Assembly (NCBI RefSeq): GCF_900660715.1 | Contig: NZ_LR215047.1 | Coordinates: 682,001-746,000, forward strand | DNA: 64,000 nucleotides | DNA from: Metamycoplasma arthritidis | GTDB taxonomy: Bacteria > Bacillota_I > Bacilli_A > Mycoplasmatales > Metamycoplasmataceae | Direction: 5' to 3' | Shown here: in pieces, positions 45,198-57,836 of the stretch | Position numbering within the stretch: the first letter of the stretch is position 1 | How the letters are laid out: each line of letters opens with the position of its first letter | Notes under the pieces: model-generated | Databases searched by the model: none | What the model was told of the DNA's origin: nothing | What the model saw: only the letters and a program-made list of their open reading frames with translations | Position numbers and translations under genes: made by a program

Positions 45198-45321
45198 CTA
45201 ACCCTTCTTAATTTTTAGAATTTTTGTTTGATTTTTTCTAAATGTAGTTTAGATATTAATAGAATAATATTTTATAAATTATAACAAAATCTACCTCAAA
45301 AACTAGCGGTAATTTTTGCAC

Positions 45322-45344
45322 TAAAAAACTAGCCTAAGCTAGCT
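45322..45344 (-). terminator. lemA terminator
   Basis: Minus-strand AGCTAGC-TTAG-GCTAGTT stem followed by TTTTAG, between the lemA stop and gyrB. Confidence 0.75.
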
Positions 45345-45365
45345 ATTTCTTAGCGGGTAAAAATA

Positions 45366-46022
45366 TTATTTCAGTAATACACTAGTGTCAACATCAGCGC
45401 GTTCTTGTTCTGAAGCTTGGAAGTAAGGAAGATTGTATGCCCCAATTTTTTCAGCAACACAAACAGTTCAAAATGTATAGATAATACCATTGAATTGTTG
45501 CACACGGAAGTTATAGTTTCTAATGGTTGAGTAAATTTCGTCTTCTTGAGCGCTAACTTCACTTGCAAGCGTTAAGTATAGACGATCAGCTTTTAATTCT
45601 GGATATCTTTCAAATTGTAAGTTGATATCACGTGAAAGAGTATTTAATTCGGAACTCAATTTAGTAACGTCTTTTTCGTTAGCAAGTTCGTTGATTTTTG
45701 ATCTTAGCTTAGTAACTTCGGTTAGAATTGATTTTTCGTGTTTAGCATATGATTGAACAATATCTAGTTGTTTAACTAAAGTAGCTCTTCTTCTTTGTTG
45801 AGCGGCTTGAATTAGTGAAGAAGCATCTTGAATTTCGGTTTGTTTAGCAATCAAATGGTTTCGTCTTGCATTTCATACAAATCAAAAAATACCTAAAGTA
45901 ATAATGTACAAAATTACAATTAAAGCTCATTGCCCCTTTGAAGCTTTTGCTTGTTTAATTGAATTATCAACATTAGGACGAAAACCACTTGCTTCTTGTG
46001 GTGTTCTTGTATCAAATAACAT
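45366..46022 (-). CDS. lemA: LemA family membrane protein
   Basis: A 218-residue protein with one N-terminal transmembrane segment (WALIVILYIITLGIFWFVWN, about 33-52) and a helical domain. The LemA signature is recognisable in VKQLDIVQSYAKHEKSIL (about 83), ELNTLSRDINLQFERYPELKAD (in part, about 130) and NYNFRVQQFNGI near 180. LemA proteins are widespread but their function is unsettled. It is downstream of the DUF3137-like gene by 47 nt, a common mycoplasma pairing. Confidence 0.9.
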
Positions 46023-46069
46023 TTTGGTTTCTCCTTGCTATTTTATGTTTAATTTGTTTAAATTATACT

Positions 46070-47947
46070 TTAATTTTGGTTAAATGACTTGTCTAGTTTG
46101 GCACGAAAACTAATTACATCAAAATTTTGGGGCACTTCATTTAGATAAACACCAAAGCCGGCGTAGTCAACATGGATTTCAATTTTATTCTTTCATTCAG
46201 GGTTTAGTGTGTAAATGCTATTGATTTTTCTAATTGTTTTTTCTAATATTGGCATTTCGTTTAGAGCTTTTCTATTAAAAGTGATGCGATTATTTTTAAT
46301 TAATTCATCAAGTTCTTCATTACCACTAGAAAAGACATTGTAGTAAGGTGAAAGTTGACTAGTTGACACAATGATGTTAGGGTCGTTGAAACAAAATTCT
46401 GAGTGGTGGAAAACGCGTTTGTTTTCAGAAAATGGATAGTAGCGCACATATGGCACGGGGATAATTTCGCCTTCGACTCAAACATTGTCAATTTCTTCTC
46501 TTGATCAATAAGAACGTGAAGATATTTGAATGTCAAATCAACTACCAGATTTTTTAGCTTCAACAATTTGCGAAATCACGGGGCGATCAGCGGAATTGCT
46601 AACCATTGTGAATTTTCTTGAACTATTGATAATGTTACTAATATGAGTTGTATGTAACTCTCAAGTACGCTTTGCTTCATTTTTGGTTCCAGAGAAATCA
46701 TTAACATGGCTATTTTGATTTCAATCTTCAAGAATTTCACCAGAAATATTGCGGTTCAAATATGCAATCGTTAGTCCTTGAAGAAGTGCCTTAATAATTA
46801 CTTCTAAACTATTTTTAATTGGTTCTAATTTTTTTGTGACGTTTAAATCATCGTCTCAAATATCAAAATCTTTAAGTCAAGAAAGCGAATTATTATAGGT
46901 TTTTAGATGTTGCAAAGCAACTTGTCTTGGAAAATAAATATTTTTTTTGTATTTGGAAATGTAAACTTTTGGTAGTTTGTATTCTCTTACAATGTTGTCA
47001 TATTGTACAAATTTTTCTTGAATAGCTACTGGAAAATAAGTCATTAGCCCTATTTCATCATTAGTATCAAAATGAAATCTTTTAACAAATTCCACATTTT
47101 CAAAAACAAAACTAGCGGTTTTTTTCATTTTGTTATATTGACGATCTGTAACATTACTTTTGCTACCGTAAAATTCAAGTTTTGGTAAATAGTTAGTTGG
47201 TAGATTTAGAAGTTGGTCAATATCAATAAAAGGAGTGTTTTCACGGTGATAAGCAGTTAGAACACGGTATGAAGCTCTGCCTTCGCTATCATAGACAGTT
47301 ATAGTAATTGAATTTGAAGTTGTGATGATCTTGTGATATTCGTTGAAATAAAGCATGTCATAAAAAGTACGCCTTTGTGATTCATATTTGTTAACAACTG
47401 CTATACCTGCAAAACCGTTTAAATGGCTAACAAGATCAATTTCTTCACTATTAACATCCAAAATTCTATTAAATGACAAACAGCTTAGAATAGTATCTTT
47501 AATTTCTTGGGGAGTATACTTTGCAATCGTTTTATTGAAATATCAACTACGAAGACTCTTTTCTCTGGTAATCTCGTCAAGATGCTTTTTTTCAAAATCG
47601 TTAAATTCTTTAATTGCTCTTAAATTGCTTTTTAAAAACGGAATAAAGAATAGTCCAAAAATTAGAAAAAACGAAATGATAATAAAAACATTAGCTACCT
47701 TTTTTGCAGTGATTTTTTTTGATCTTTTTTCTGTTGCAATCACTAAACGAGTTTCTCTAATGGCTTTATTGCTAGAATCAATTTGTTTTTTTAACTCTTC
47801 ATCGTTTTCAAATTCATTTTCAAAAAATTTGGATATTTTTGGCTGAATTTCATTGTAAATTGGTAATCAAAACTTATTAATGGGGTCAACATAGAAATTT
47901 TCTAATTGGATTTCTTTGCTTTCGCTTTTAGTTTCATTATTGTCCAT
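46070..47947 (-). CDS. DUF3137-like membrane protein, partner of LemA
   Basis: A 625-residue protein. A hydrophilic N-terminus (about 1-82) leads to one or two transmembrane segments (VANVFIIISFFLIFGLFFI, about 86-105) and a large soluble domain of about 500 residues rich in Tyr, Asn and Phe. Layout and position next to lemA agree with the DUF3137 family known from mycoplasmas; I assign it from context, since no catalytic motif is visible. Numerous TGA Trp codons. It shares no transcript with tsaD, as a 60-nt gap precedes it. Function unknown. Confidence 0.65.
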
Positions 47948-48009
47948 AATCAAAATTATCTTTCCTATTTTTATATTTCGCTATTATTATTTCTTTAATA
48001 GAAAATCTA

Positions 48010-48945
48010 TTAATTATTATACCTAAATTTTTCATAGGCGAGTCTGGCAATCATCATAGCATTATCAGTGGTGTATTCTAAATCTGGTAAAAAAACATTT
48101 TTATGAAGAGAATAAAACATTTCTCTAATCGCAAAATTTGCACTAACGCCACCAGCCAAAACGATACATTTTGGGCTAAATTTTTTAATTGCTGTTTCCA
48201 TATGTTCTTTTAAATATTCGACAATTGTGTTTTGAAATTCAGTTGCTATTTGATTGACATTAATTTGTTCATTGCGGCTAGCACAATTGTTGATTAAATT
48301 AATCACATTGGTTTTGATTCCGCTAAATGAAAAATCAAAAAAACCTTCAGTTTTGGGAATGGTCAAATGGGCAGTATAAAGTTTATGATTATTTTTTCAA
48401 ATTTGATCAATTAACGGTCCGCCAGGAAAGCCTAAATTAAGTTTTCTTGCAACTTTATCGTAAACTTCGCCCACGGCATCATCCTGAGTTTGACCAATAA
48501 TTTTAAAGTCGTCTTTTGAATTATAAAGTACTAATTGTGAGTGACCGCCCGACACTAGTAGTCCTAATGCAGGATAAATTACTTCCTTACCAATAAAAGC
48601 TGAATAAAAATGCCCTTCTAAATGATTTAGACCGACTATTTTTTTATTTAAAATTAAAGCAAGTGATTGGGCAACTACATATCCCACATGCAATGACCCA
48701 ACTAATCCAGGCTCCTTTGTATAAGCAATCAGATCAATTTTATTAATGTTTATTTGCGACTTTATATCTTCAATTAAAATGCCAATATTTTTAACGTGCA
48801 GTCTTGAAGCAATTTCTGGAACGGTGCCACCATATTGTTTGTGAATTTCAGTTTGGGTAATAGTTTTCATTCATATTGGTTTATTATCATCCAATAAAGC
48901 AAAGGAAGTGTCGTCGTGTGAACTTTCGATAGCAAAAATTATCAT
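48010..48945 (-). CDS. tsaD: tRNA N6-adenosine threonylcarbamoyltransferase TsaD
   Basis: TsaD transfers threonylcarbamoyl to A37 of ANN-decoding tRNAs (t6A). The 311-residue protein has FAIESSHDDTS at the N-terminus, the metal-binding HLEGHFYSAF (about 108), LLVSGGHSQLVLY (about 130), DAVGEVYDKVARKL and VLAGGVSANFAIRE (about 261). Its start overlaps the tsaB stop by one base (TAATG). Functions as the catalytic subunit with TsaB and TsaE, encoded just upstream. Confidence 0.97.
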
Positions 48946-49502
48946 TACTTTAGCCCTCCAATTTGTGGATTGTGTAAGTAAGCTAGTTCAATTTCCATTG
49001 GATTTTTTACTTCTTTAAAGGTGGCCAAATATAGGACGGTCTTTGCTTCAAATTGTTTGTAATCAAAAGCGTGGTAATTGTTATTATTTTCAATCAAAGT
49101 TGTTGTAATTTCATCTTGATGAAAATCAATCTTGTATTGCGAGTGTTTATTGGCTTTAATTAAAACAAGATTTTCTCATTTTTTGCTTAATTGAAGTTGT
49201 TTTTTAAAAAGTTCATAAGTATATGTTACAAACATTTTGACATTAGTTACTTGCGCAATTGTTCTAGCAAAAAGTAGCCCTATTCTTGCGCCGCTAAAAC
49301 TTCCTGGACCGAGTGTCACATAGATTGCTTTTATGTTATGAATTGAGTAGTTAGTGTTATCAAAAAGGTTATTAATTTCGCAAAACAAAGCATCAGTTTT
49401 TTTAACCAATGAAGGAATGTGAATCGATTTAACTATTTTATTATTTTTATCAATCAAAGCTAGATATAAATCTTCTAGACTAGTTTCTAAAAAAAGTTTC
49501 AT
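48945..49502 (-). CDS. tsaB: tRNA threonylcarbamoyladenosine biosynthesis protein TsaB
   Basis: TsaB is the non-catalytic paralog of TsaD that forms the TsaB-TsaD dimer in t6A synthesis. The 185-residue protein has FLETSLEDLYLAL at the N-terminus and YVTLGPGSFSGARIGLLFA (about 60), the TsaB signature. A TGA Trp near 109 must be read through to reach the C-terminal third. It directly follows tsaE (TAG then ATG). Confidence 0.93.
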
Positions 49503-49895
49503 CTAAAACTCCTTTATGATTTCAAAGACGTGTTCGTTTTGATCACTAAAATAAACATTGATTTCAATATAATTTTTAAAGAAATGCTCAATGTTTTTGG
49601 CTCATTCAATTACTACTAATTTATCTTCAAAATAATCTTCAAAAGCAAATAAATTTCCTCGTAGATTGTAAGCGTCGATATGTACTAATTTATCGTATAC
49701 TAAAATAGTATTAAAAGTAGGCGATACAACTGGTTTTTTTTCGCCTAGTGCCTTTGCGATTTGTGCCGTTAAAGTGGTTTTACCCGCCCCCAATTCACCA
49801 TTTAGTAATAAAGCTTCAATCTTTGATTTTGAAAGAATATATGAAACTAATGTGTTTAAAGATTGTCCGTCTTTAAAAATGAATTTTTTGTTCAT
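49503..49895 (-). CDS. tsaE: tRNA threonylcarbamoyladenosine biosynthesis ATPase TsaE
   Basis: TsaE is the P-loop ATPase that resets the TsaB-TsaD complex. The 130-residue protein has Walker A LNGELGAGKTTLTAQIAKAL (about 31-50), the VSPTFNTI motif (about 57) and VHIDAYNLRG, then VVIEWAKN (TGA Trp). Order msrA-tsaE-tsaB-tsaD with gaps of 10, 0 and -1 nt shows one operon. Confidence 0.94.
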
Positions 49896-49905
49896 TATAC
49901 GTTAA

Positions 49906-50376
49906 CTAAAACTTAATATGGCAAACAGCATTTGGATGTTTGTCGAAATAATCTTGATGATAATCTTCGGCTAAATAATAATTATCTAAAGGTAAAATTT
50001 CCGTTGCGAGTGGCTTTTCATATTTTTTTGAAAATTCTAGCATTAATTCTCTTAACATAACGCCATCTTCTTGGTCGACAAAATAAAAACCATTACGATA
50101 TTGACGACCATGATCTGGGCCTTGATAATTTCTAGCAGTAGGATCGATTACTGCAAATAATTTTTTAACAATATCTTTTAAAGAAAGAATGTTTTCGTCA
50201 TAAATAACTTCAACAGTTTCAACGGCGTCAGTAACATGTGACTTTACTAGCTCATAAGTTGGATTTTCTAGTAAAGAATTAGCATATCCTACTGTTGTTT
50301 TTTTGATTCCCTTAATAGTTTTTAGAAAGCCTTGAACACCTCAAAAACATCCTCCGGCAACATAGATTTTTTTCAT
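49906..50376 (-). CDS. msrA: Peptide methionine sulfoxide reductase A
   Basis: MsrA reduces methionine-S-sulfoxide in proteins. The 156-residue protein begins MKKIYVAGGCFWGVQGF; the catalytic Cys is in GCFWG, whose Trp is TGA, which proves code 4. Other family parts are TTVGYANS, DPTARNYQGPDHGRQYRNG (about 81) and AEDYHQDYFDKHP near the end. The usual motif DPT-x-x-x-x-QG-DxGxQYRS is kept. Ribosome site GGAGGT, 9 nt from ATG, is the strongest of the operon. No msrB is adjacent. Confidence 0.96.
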
Positions 50377-50706
50377 AGAATAAATACCTCCGATTTGATT
50401 TTTAAATTATAAGTCAAACTTATTTTAATACTTTAATAAACTCTAAAACTAGAGATTAATTAAAAAATGTTCATTTTTTTAAATATGAACGTAATTTGTT
50501 TTATTTTGACAATATTACGCTTTTTAAACAAACACAAAAATCTTCTAAGACTTTGCTAGTAATTGCACATTACAAACCATTACTATTTTGATCTTTTTAT
50601 AAAATGATTAGGTTTTATTTTTATTCAACATAAAGTTTTTATTAAACTCGAAAACTAACTAAAGGAAAAAAAGTCATAACGCTAAAAACCAATAAATCTT
50701 AACTTA

Positions 50707-50802
50707 TTGAAAAAATATATTTTAATAGCCATGCTATTTGGAGGCGAAACTACGCCGCTTTCATACGAAAACATTACTACTAAAAACGAGACAAAAGGGT
50801 AA
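50707..50802 (+). pseudogene. Signal-peptide-like open frame (31 codons, TTG start)
   Basis: A TTG-initiated frame reads as KKYILIAMLFGGETTPLSYE after the start, a basic start plus hydrophobic core, then a short hydrophilic tail and TAA. It lies 130 nt upstream of a peptidase gene that has no signal peptide of its own. It may be a decayed or displaced N-terminus. No ribosome site is evident. Confidence 0.3.
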
Positions 50803-50862
50803 TTCTTTTTGTAAATTTATCTTCTTAAATAATGATTGATTTTTGTCGATTTTTTATCTTAG

Positions 50863-50868
50863 TATAAT
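50863..50868 (+). promoter_or_regulatory. -10 box of the cysteine peptidase-lipoprotein pair
   Basis: AGTATAATT contains TATAAT, 65 nt before the peptidase start, with AAAGGAGA further downstream as the ribosome site. Confidence 0.45.
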
Positions 50869-50932
50869 TAATTAAAAATTACTTGGTAGTTGGTTTATCT
50901 TTGTCAATAATAAAAGGAGAAAAAATAGATTA

Positions 50933-52261
50933 ATGATATTGCCCTATGAACTAATAGAATATAGAAAAATAGAACAACAATATTCCAAAAAAGATAAAGA
51001 AATTATTGAAAGCGTAGTCAAATGTAGTATTGAAGAATACGTTCAATTTCTAGAACTAGAAATTTTTAAATACAATAAAAAATTTAATTACAAATTAAAA
51101 AAGCTTATTATTTGTTACGACGGGTATGGTAACCCCTACGTTTATGCCGAATTTGAAGAAAAAGGTCACATTCTAGTTTCACTAATTAACAACGAAAGCG
51201 TTTTAATTAATCCATTAAACAAAAAAAGAATTTTAAATAATATTGACTTAAACAAAAAATATACTATCGATTATATTAGACACGCACTTCGTGAAACTAA
51301 GGAAGAGTATATTTCCGCATTTTCTTTAGAAACAGGATTTAGTGTTAAAAATAATCCAATTTTAAGGAATTTACGAAAAGAAAAGTTTAGTATAAAAAGC
51401 AATTTAAATGATAAGAAATTAATTCATGAAAAACATAAAATTAAAAAACAAATAGCAAATTACTATAAAAAAGAGGTTCCAAAAAATAAAAATAAGGGTG
51501 TTGGTGAGATTATTTACGCGGATGTAGAATTAAAACATTCATGATGATTTAAAACTAAGGCAGAAGGCTTTGGATATGCTGATGGCAAATCCTATTCTGA
51601 ACAAGAAAAGCAAGGATATCCAAGTTATAAAGAAGGACTATGTCACTATGTTGGCGCAGCCATGTTACTACAATATGCTGAATATTTTATGAGTAGAGAC
51701 GTCTTTGGATTTAGCGGAGCATGAAAATACATGGAAAGTGGCGCTACTAATTTATCAAAATTTCCAGAATCGCCAACCATTAATAAATACCTTGTTTTAG
51801 ACTTGTGGGGGAGACATGCAAATTGAGCAATAAAAACCACTGGAGCATATTTTAAGAGCACTATGTGAAGTTTTTTGCAAAGTGATGGTAAAAAGCCAAG
51901 CGTATATGTCCAAAGAAGATCAATGGGCGCTATTTGACCTTGAAAGTGAATAGATGATAATAAGGTTTTTATGACTTATGGCCATGTTTATAATCCTAAC
52001 AATGGTCAAACAATAGGACATTCAATAATGCCATATGGTTATTACAATAAGGGGCCAAACAAATATTTAGCTCATTTCGGTTGAGAAGATTATAGCCAAG
52101 TTATTGTCTCACAAAATTTACAAACTCAAGTTTGATTAATTGCTTTAGTGCAAAATAATCCTCAAGTAAAACCAACATTAAGAAAACATTTTTACTACGA
52201 AGGAAAATACTACACGGGCGAGGAAGCCACGGAAATATTTAATAATAAATTTAAAAAATAG
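50933..52261 (+). CDS. Putative papain-like (C39/staphopain-type) cysteine peptidase
   Basis: A 442-residue protein, open only with about thirteen TGA Trp codons in its C-terminal half. An N-terminal domain (1-200) is Lys/Glu/Ile-rich, and a C-terminal domain has KEGLCHYVGAAMLLQYAEY (about 235, candidate Cys nucleophile before a helix). It also has IGHSIMPYGYYNKG (about 363, candidate His) and YLAHFGWEDY, the order Cys...His...(Asn/Asp)-W of papain-like peptidases in mycoplasmas. No signal peptide is encoded at this start. A lipoprotein gene follows after 10 nt. Peptidase activity is inferred from motif order alone. AAGGAG lies 13 nt upstream of ATG. Confidence 0.6.
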
Positions 52262-52271
52262 GAGTCATTTT

Positions 52272-52856
52272 ATGAAAAAACTTACTCTTTCAGTTTTGAT
52301 GTCCATAACCATTTTTCCATTTTTTTCATTAGTATCATGCAAAAACGAAGCCAAAGAAACGAAACTAATTGAGAAATTTTTTAATAGTGCATTTAAATAT
52401 AAAATAACCAAAATAGATAAAAACAACACCGACTATTTTAAAGTTGGTGACATTTTATTTGAACATATACCTAATAAGAAGATTGAAGAGACCTTGAAAT
52501 CAACTTATCGAATTCAAAACAGTTTGAGTGAAAAAGTTTATTTAGATGTTCTTTTGAAAAATATAATTGAAAGAATATTAGAAAAGGAACATAAATATAT
52601 AGGTAAATATAGTTTGCAAGATTCAAAAACAAGCCTAAAATTTTTACTTGATTCCACAGGATCGTGGATTACTTTAACACGTGGAGGTGGTGTTGCACCG
52701 GGCGTAAGAATAACCGTAATCAAAGAAGACCAAATTGTTAATCGCGAAACTAAAATCACGATGTATCCTAAATTTTCAATAGACAACAACAATGCAATTG
52801 TGCAAATATCAACGAGCAGAAATTGATTTAATTTGACTCTAGAACGAATTAAGTAG
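52272..52856 (+). CDS. Lipoprotein coupled to the peptidase gene
   Basis: A 194-residue lipoprotein: MKKLTLSVLMSITIFPFFSL signal peptide with lipobox SLVSC (Cys 23), then a Lys/Asp/Ile-rich domain of unknown fold. One TGA Trp is near the C-terminus (SRNWFNL). It begins 10 nt after the peptidase stop with AGGAG 7 nt before ATG. The pairing suggests the lipoprotein is a surface substrate, inhibitor or partner of the peptidase, which is inference only. Confidence 0.8.
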
Positions 52857-52967
52857 CATTTTAAAGATTTTTAGCGTGCTTTAGGTTTGATTAAACTAAT
52901 TATAAAGTGCCACTGTTAAGCATTTGAAAAATGTTTTTTTCACTAGTCAATCCTTGAATTAAAACAA

Positions 52968-53001
52968 CAAAACCGGAGAATTTTTGTTTTCCCCGGTTTT
53001 T
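52968..53001. terminator. Bidirectional terminator between convergent genes
   Basis: AAACCGG-A-GAA pairs with TTC-C-CCGGTTT, flanked by A and T runs on both sides; it separates the plus-strand lipoprotein from the minus-strand aminopeptidase. Confidence 0.8.
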
Positions 53002-53052
53002 ATTAGATTTTTATTTTTTGATTTTGGATTAATTTCTTATATGAAACTTTAA

Positions 53053-54412
<1,360 letters not shown>

Positions 54413-54426
<14 letters not shown>

Positions 54427-55798
54427 GGCATTTCTCCTTGTTATCGTTAGCTTGGGTTTTGGCAAATTCTACTAGTGTTGCTACAAGTGTGCCAAGCCCC
54501 ATACCTTTGCTATCGGCGGTTCCGGCAACATCACAGTGGATGTAGCAAACTTTATTAGTAAATTCTTTTAAGAACATAGCTGCAGTATTACAGTCTGATT
54601 TTTCTGAAGTAGAGTAGTTATTTAAGTCAGCTACTAAAGAACTTTTGTTTGGTTTATTGAAATCTTCGTGCAATGGTAATCTTCATACTTTTTCATATAC
54701 ATTTGCTGCTGATTGTTTAAATTCATATCAACGTTTGCAGCATGTTGAATAAATTCCGCTATAAGTTGCTCCTAAAGCAGTAACCATTGTTCCGGTTAAA
54801 GTTGCAACATCGACTAATAATGTTGCGTTCAATTTAGTTGCCCCATAGTAAAGCCCATCGGCTAGCACTAATCTACCTTCGGCATCGGTGTCGGTAATTT
54901 CTACAGTTTTACCACTCATTGATTTAATGACTGATTCAGGAACAGTTGCGTGAGTATCAATTGCGTTGTCAGTTAGCATCATAATAGCTGATACATTGGC
55001 TTTAATGCCTAGCTCAGCGATTGCTTTAACTGCGTATGCACAAATTACTGAGCCTGACATGTCGAATTTCATGTGTTCCATGTGATAGCCTTTAGTGTTA
55101 TATCCACCGGTATCGAAAGTAATACCCTTGCCAACATAGACAAATTTTTGATCGCTTCCAGGATTGCCTTGGTATTCAACAACAACAACTCTTGGTTCGT
55201 AAGAGCTACCGGCATTAACAGCTAGCATTAACCCCATATTAAGTTTTTCAATTTCTTTACGATCTAGCACTGAAACTTTTAAACCTTTGACTTTGTTAAA
55301 CTCGGTTTCAATTTCTTTAGCAATATATTCACTAGTTGCAACGTTTGGTGGCGTAATTTGTAAATTTCTAGCCCCGTTAATAGCTTCACTAACAACTTTT
55401 AAATTGTTAATAAATTCCGATTTGTCAGTTGTTAGCAAAAGTGATAAGGAAGGTTGATCTTCGTCTTTTTTTTCAGTTTTTGCTGAATATAGTTTTGCTT
55501 CATGAAATGCAGAACGCATCACAAAAGCTCTAATTACTTCATCTTTAGTTAAAAACTTAGTAAAAGAAGCAACATCGATTTGGAAATTCCTTCTTTTGGC
55601 CAGAATGATTTTATCTACAACTTTGGTAAAATCATAATAGTTTTTTACATCTTTTGAAATAAAAATATAAGCTTCATTTTGTTGAAATAATTCAGTCACA
55701 AAATTACTTTTGGCAGCAACAAATTCTGGTAATTTATCACCTTCAAAAACAGCTTTTAGCAACATGTCTTTGTTTCTTTCTTGTTGATAATTTAGCAT
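54413..55798 (-). CDS. Leucyl aminopeptidase (M17), first copy
   Basis: A 461-residue M17 aminopeptidase. YVGKGITFDTGGYNTKGYH (about 222), MKFDMSGSVICAYA (about 243) and [18 protein letters not shown] (about 296) contain the metal and catalytic residues. The N-terminal domain diverges from that of the downstream copy. The C-terminus ends with a Cys/His/Lys tail (NKEKCHGNC) that has no match in the second copy. The gene's last 14 nt overlap the second copy's start, giving translational coupling. Confidence 0.95.
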
Positions 55799-55930
55799 TT
55801 TTCTTCCTTAAATAATATTTAATTAATTTTTTAATAAATTGTTTAAATTATAATGCTTTTATAAAATAAAAAAATGTTTCTAAAATCATTATTAGAAAAC
55901 AAAAAACAAGTGTCTTGTTGGTATTGAACA

Positions 55931-55962
55931 AAAAATAATTAAAACTAAAAACCCTCTTAGTT
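55931..55962 (-). terminator. Terminator of the fmt-ung transcript
   Basis: Minus-strand AACTAA-loop-TTAGTT stem followed by TTAATTATTTTTT, a few nt after the ung stop. Confidence 0.55.
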
Positions 55963-55969
55963 AAAAGGA

Positions 55970-56626
55970 CTAATTAGTTGATCAATTAATTTCTTTTTTG
56001 CCAATTTCTTTAAGCTTAGTATTAACTTTCTCAAATATTTTTGAGCCTTTAAACCCTTTGTGACATCCAAGCGGTGAAGGATGCGAAGTGGCAAGAATGT
56101 GTTGTGCTGACAAATCAAGGTCTAAAACAAAGTTTTTGGCTTCATTACCTAGCAGTAAATAAATGATATTTTCATATTCATTATTAAGTTCTTCTAATAG
56201 ATTGTGATTGAATATTTCTCAACCAAATTTTTTATGGGAAAGTGGTTTTCAGGCATCAACAGTTAATATTTTATTCATTAGCAGTACGCCCTGATCTTTT
56301 CATGTTTGTAAACAATTAGAATTAAAAACCACATCCGGATAACTACTTTGAATTTCACTAAAAATGTTTAGCAATGATGCCGGAGTTTTTGCTTCTAACG
56401 ATGAAAAGCATAACCCATCGGCAACTCCTTTGGTAGGATAAGGATCTTGGCCGATTAAAATTACTTTTAAATTATCAAAGTCAAAGTTCTCATAAGCAGC
56501 AAAGACTTTGTTGCGTGGCGGCAGAATGTCTTTTGGGTTAGGTCGTGTAACTAAAAGAGAAGTCAAGTTTTTGAAGTAAGTTTTCTTCATTTCTTGTTCT
56601 AAAAAATTTTTAAAATTAAAAGTCAT
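55970..56626 (-). CDS. ung: Uracil-DNA glycosylase
   Basis: Ung excises uracil from DNA, the first step of base excision repair. The 218-residue protein has the catalytic water-activating motif IGQDPYPTKGVADGLCFS (about 58-75), the uracil pocket LLMNKILTV and the DNA-intercalating loop HPSPLGCHKGF (about 183). TGA Trp codons are at three or more places. It is 38 nt downstream of fmt, likely the same transcript. Confidence 0.96.
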
Positions 56627-56664
56627 TTTTGATTGTGCTTTCTACATTTAAAGTTAATTTTATT

Positions 56665-57522
56665 TTAAAAGGTGTGTTTAATTCGTTTTTTACCTTCAAA
56701 TTGATATTCAATTAAATACAATTTTCCATCAGCAAATTCAAGTACAAGTGGACTTTTGTTTTTTTGATTAGTTGCCTGAAAAATTTTTAGTCTTTTTTGG
56801 TTTTTAACAATGAAAGCGCCAGGTTGATCATTAAAAGCTCTAATTTTGTTAAGTGCTTCTTTTGTGCTCATTTCTAAATGTAATTCAGCGTCTTCATTTT
56901 TAATTTTTGACGCGAAAGTGACTTTGCTTTCGTCTTGCTTTGTGGCAATTATTTCGTTTTTATATAGTTTATCTAATCAAAGAGGGAGATTTTCGATCGC
57001 TACTTTTGCCAATTTATCATAAATTTCCAATGCTGTGTCATCTTCTTCAATTTGAACCTTTTCAATAGCGATAATATCGCCGGCATCCATTTTGTCAATC
57101 ATGTAAATTAGTGAAATACCAGTTTCCTTTTCGTCGTTCAAAATTGCATGTTGCACTGGGGCCGCTCCTCGGTATTTTTCTAGAATACTGCCGTGCACAT
57201 TAATAGCAGCTTTTTTTGGCAATGCCAAAATATCATTAGGAATAATTTGCCCATAAGCTGCAGTTATAAAAAAATCAAATTCTCGTTCTTTTAATTCGTC
57301 AACAATTTCTTTTATTTTATTTGGTTGAAATAAAGTAACTTGGTATTCTTTTGCTAGTTTGGCTACTGGAGTTAGAATTACATTTTTGCTACGATCAAGG
57401 GCGCGATTCGGTTGACTTATTAGTCCAACGACCTCAAATCTGTCATTATCTAAAAGACTTTTAAAAATCTTGGCAGAAAAAGTTCCGGTTCCTGCGAGGA
57501 TAATTTTAATTTTTTGATTCAT
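56665..57522 (-). CDS. fmt: Methionyl-tRNA formyltransferase
   Basis: Fmt formylates Met-tRNA(fMet) for translation initiation. The 285-residue protein has GTGTFSAKIF near the start, TAAYGQIIPNDIL (about 88), the folate motif INVHGSILEKYRGAAPVQHAI (in part; Asn and His catalytic) and the C-terminal domain. The catalytic Asp is in DKMDAGDII (about 142). TGA Trp at about 182. No ribosome site is visible, and TATAAT lies 7 nt before the ATG. Confidence 0.95.
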
Positions 57523-57529
57523 AATTTAA

Positions 57530-57535
57530 ATTATA
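57530..57535 (-). promoter_or_regulatory. -10 box of fmt, placed for a leaderless mRNA
   Basis: GTTATAATT on the minus strand contains TATAAT, with 7 nt to the fmt ATG. Transcription would start at the start codon. Confidence 0.5.
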
Positions 57536-57836
57536 ACTTTGAAAGTAACTCGCATTATTTTATAATGCTAAAAACACTAAATTTGATACCAAATTATACC
57601 AACAAGAAGACGTTTTAAAAATTAATTGGTTAGAAAACTTTTCCTACAAGTTAATTTCTTTGGTAAAATTCATAATTTTTCTAACAACACAAATATTATC
57701 CAATTAAAATATTTTTACATGTTCAACTTTGATTCAATGAATCACAGAAAACAAAAAGAGAAAATTACTACAAAGTTCTTCTCTTGTTTTTGTTATTTTA
57801 TTGGACATGTTTTCTAACATAATTGAGGAGAAAAAA

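Larger units (their letters stand above)
50377..50932. other. Intergenic region of about 555 bases
   Basis: The left end holds the msrA promoter (TATAAT on the minus strand at 50406-50411). An inverted repeat GTTCAT/ATGAAC lies at 50469-50490. A signal-peptide-like fragment is at 50707-50802, and a plus-strand TATAAT at 50863-50868 is the likely promoter of the peptidase gene. The rest shows nothing recognisable. Confidence 0.5.

Noticed and set aside
50377-50932. CRISPR array or transposon remnant in the large gap
   Set aside because: No regularly spaced repeats, no transposase frame and no paired terminal repeats were found. The same holds for the whole window; no insertion sequence was recognised.
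57626-57817. 63-codon frame ahead of the BMP lipoprotein
   Set aside because: No ribosome site, Phe/Asn-rich composition of AT-rich noise, and it lies in the leader region.
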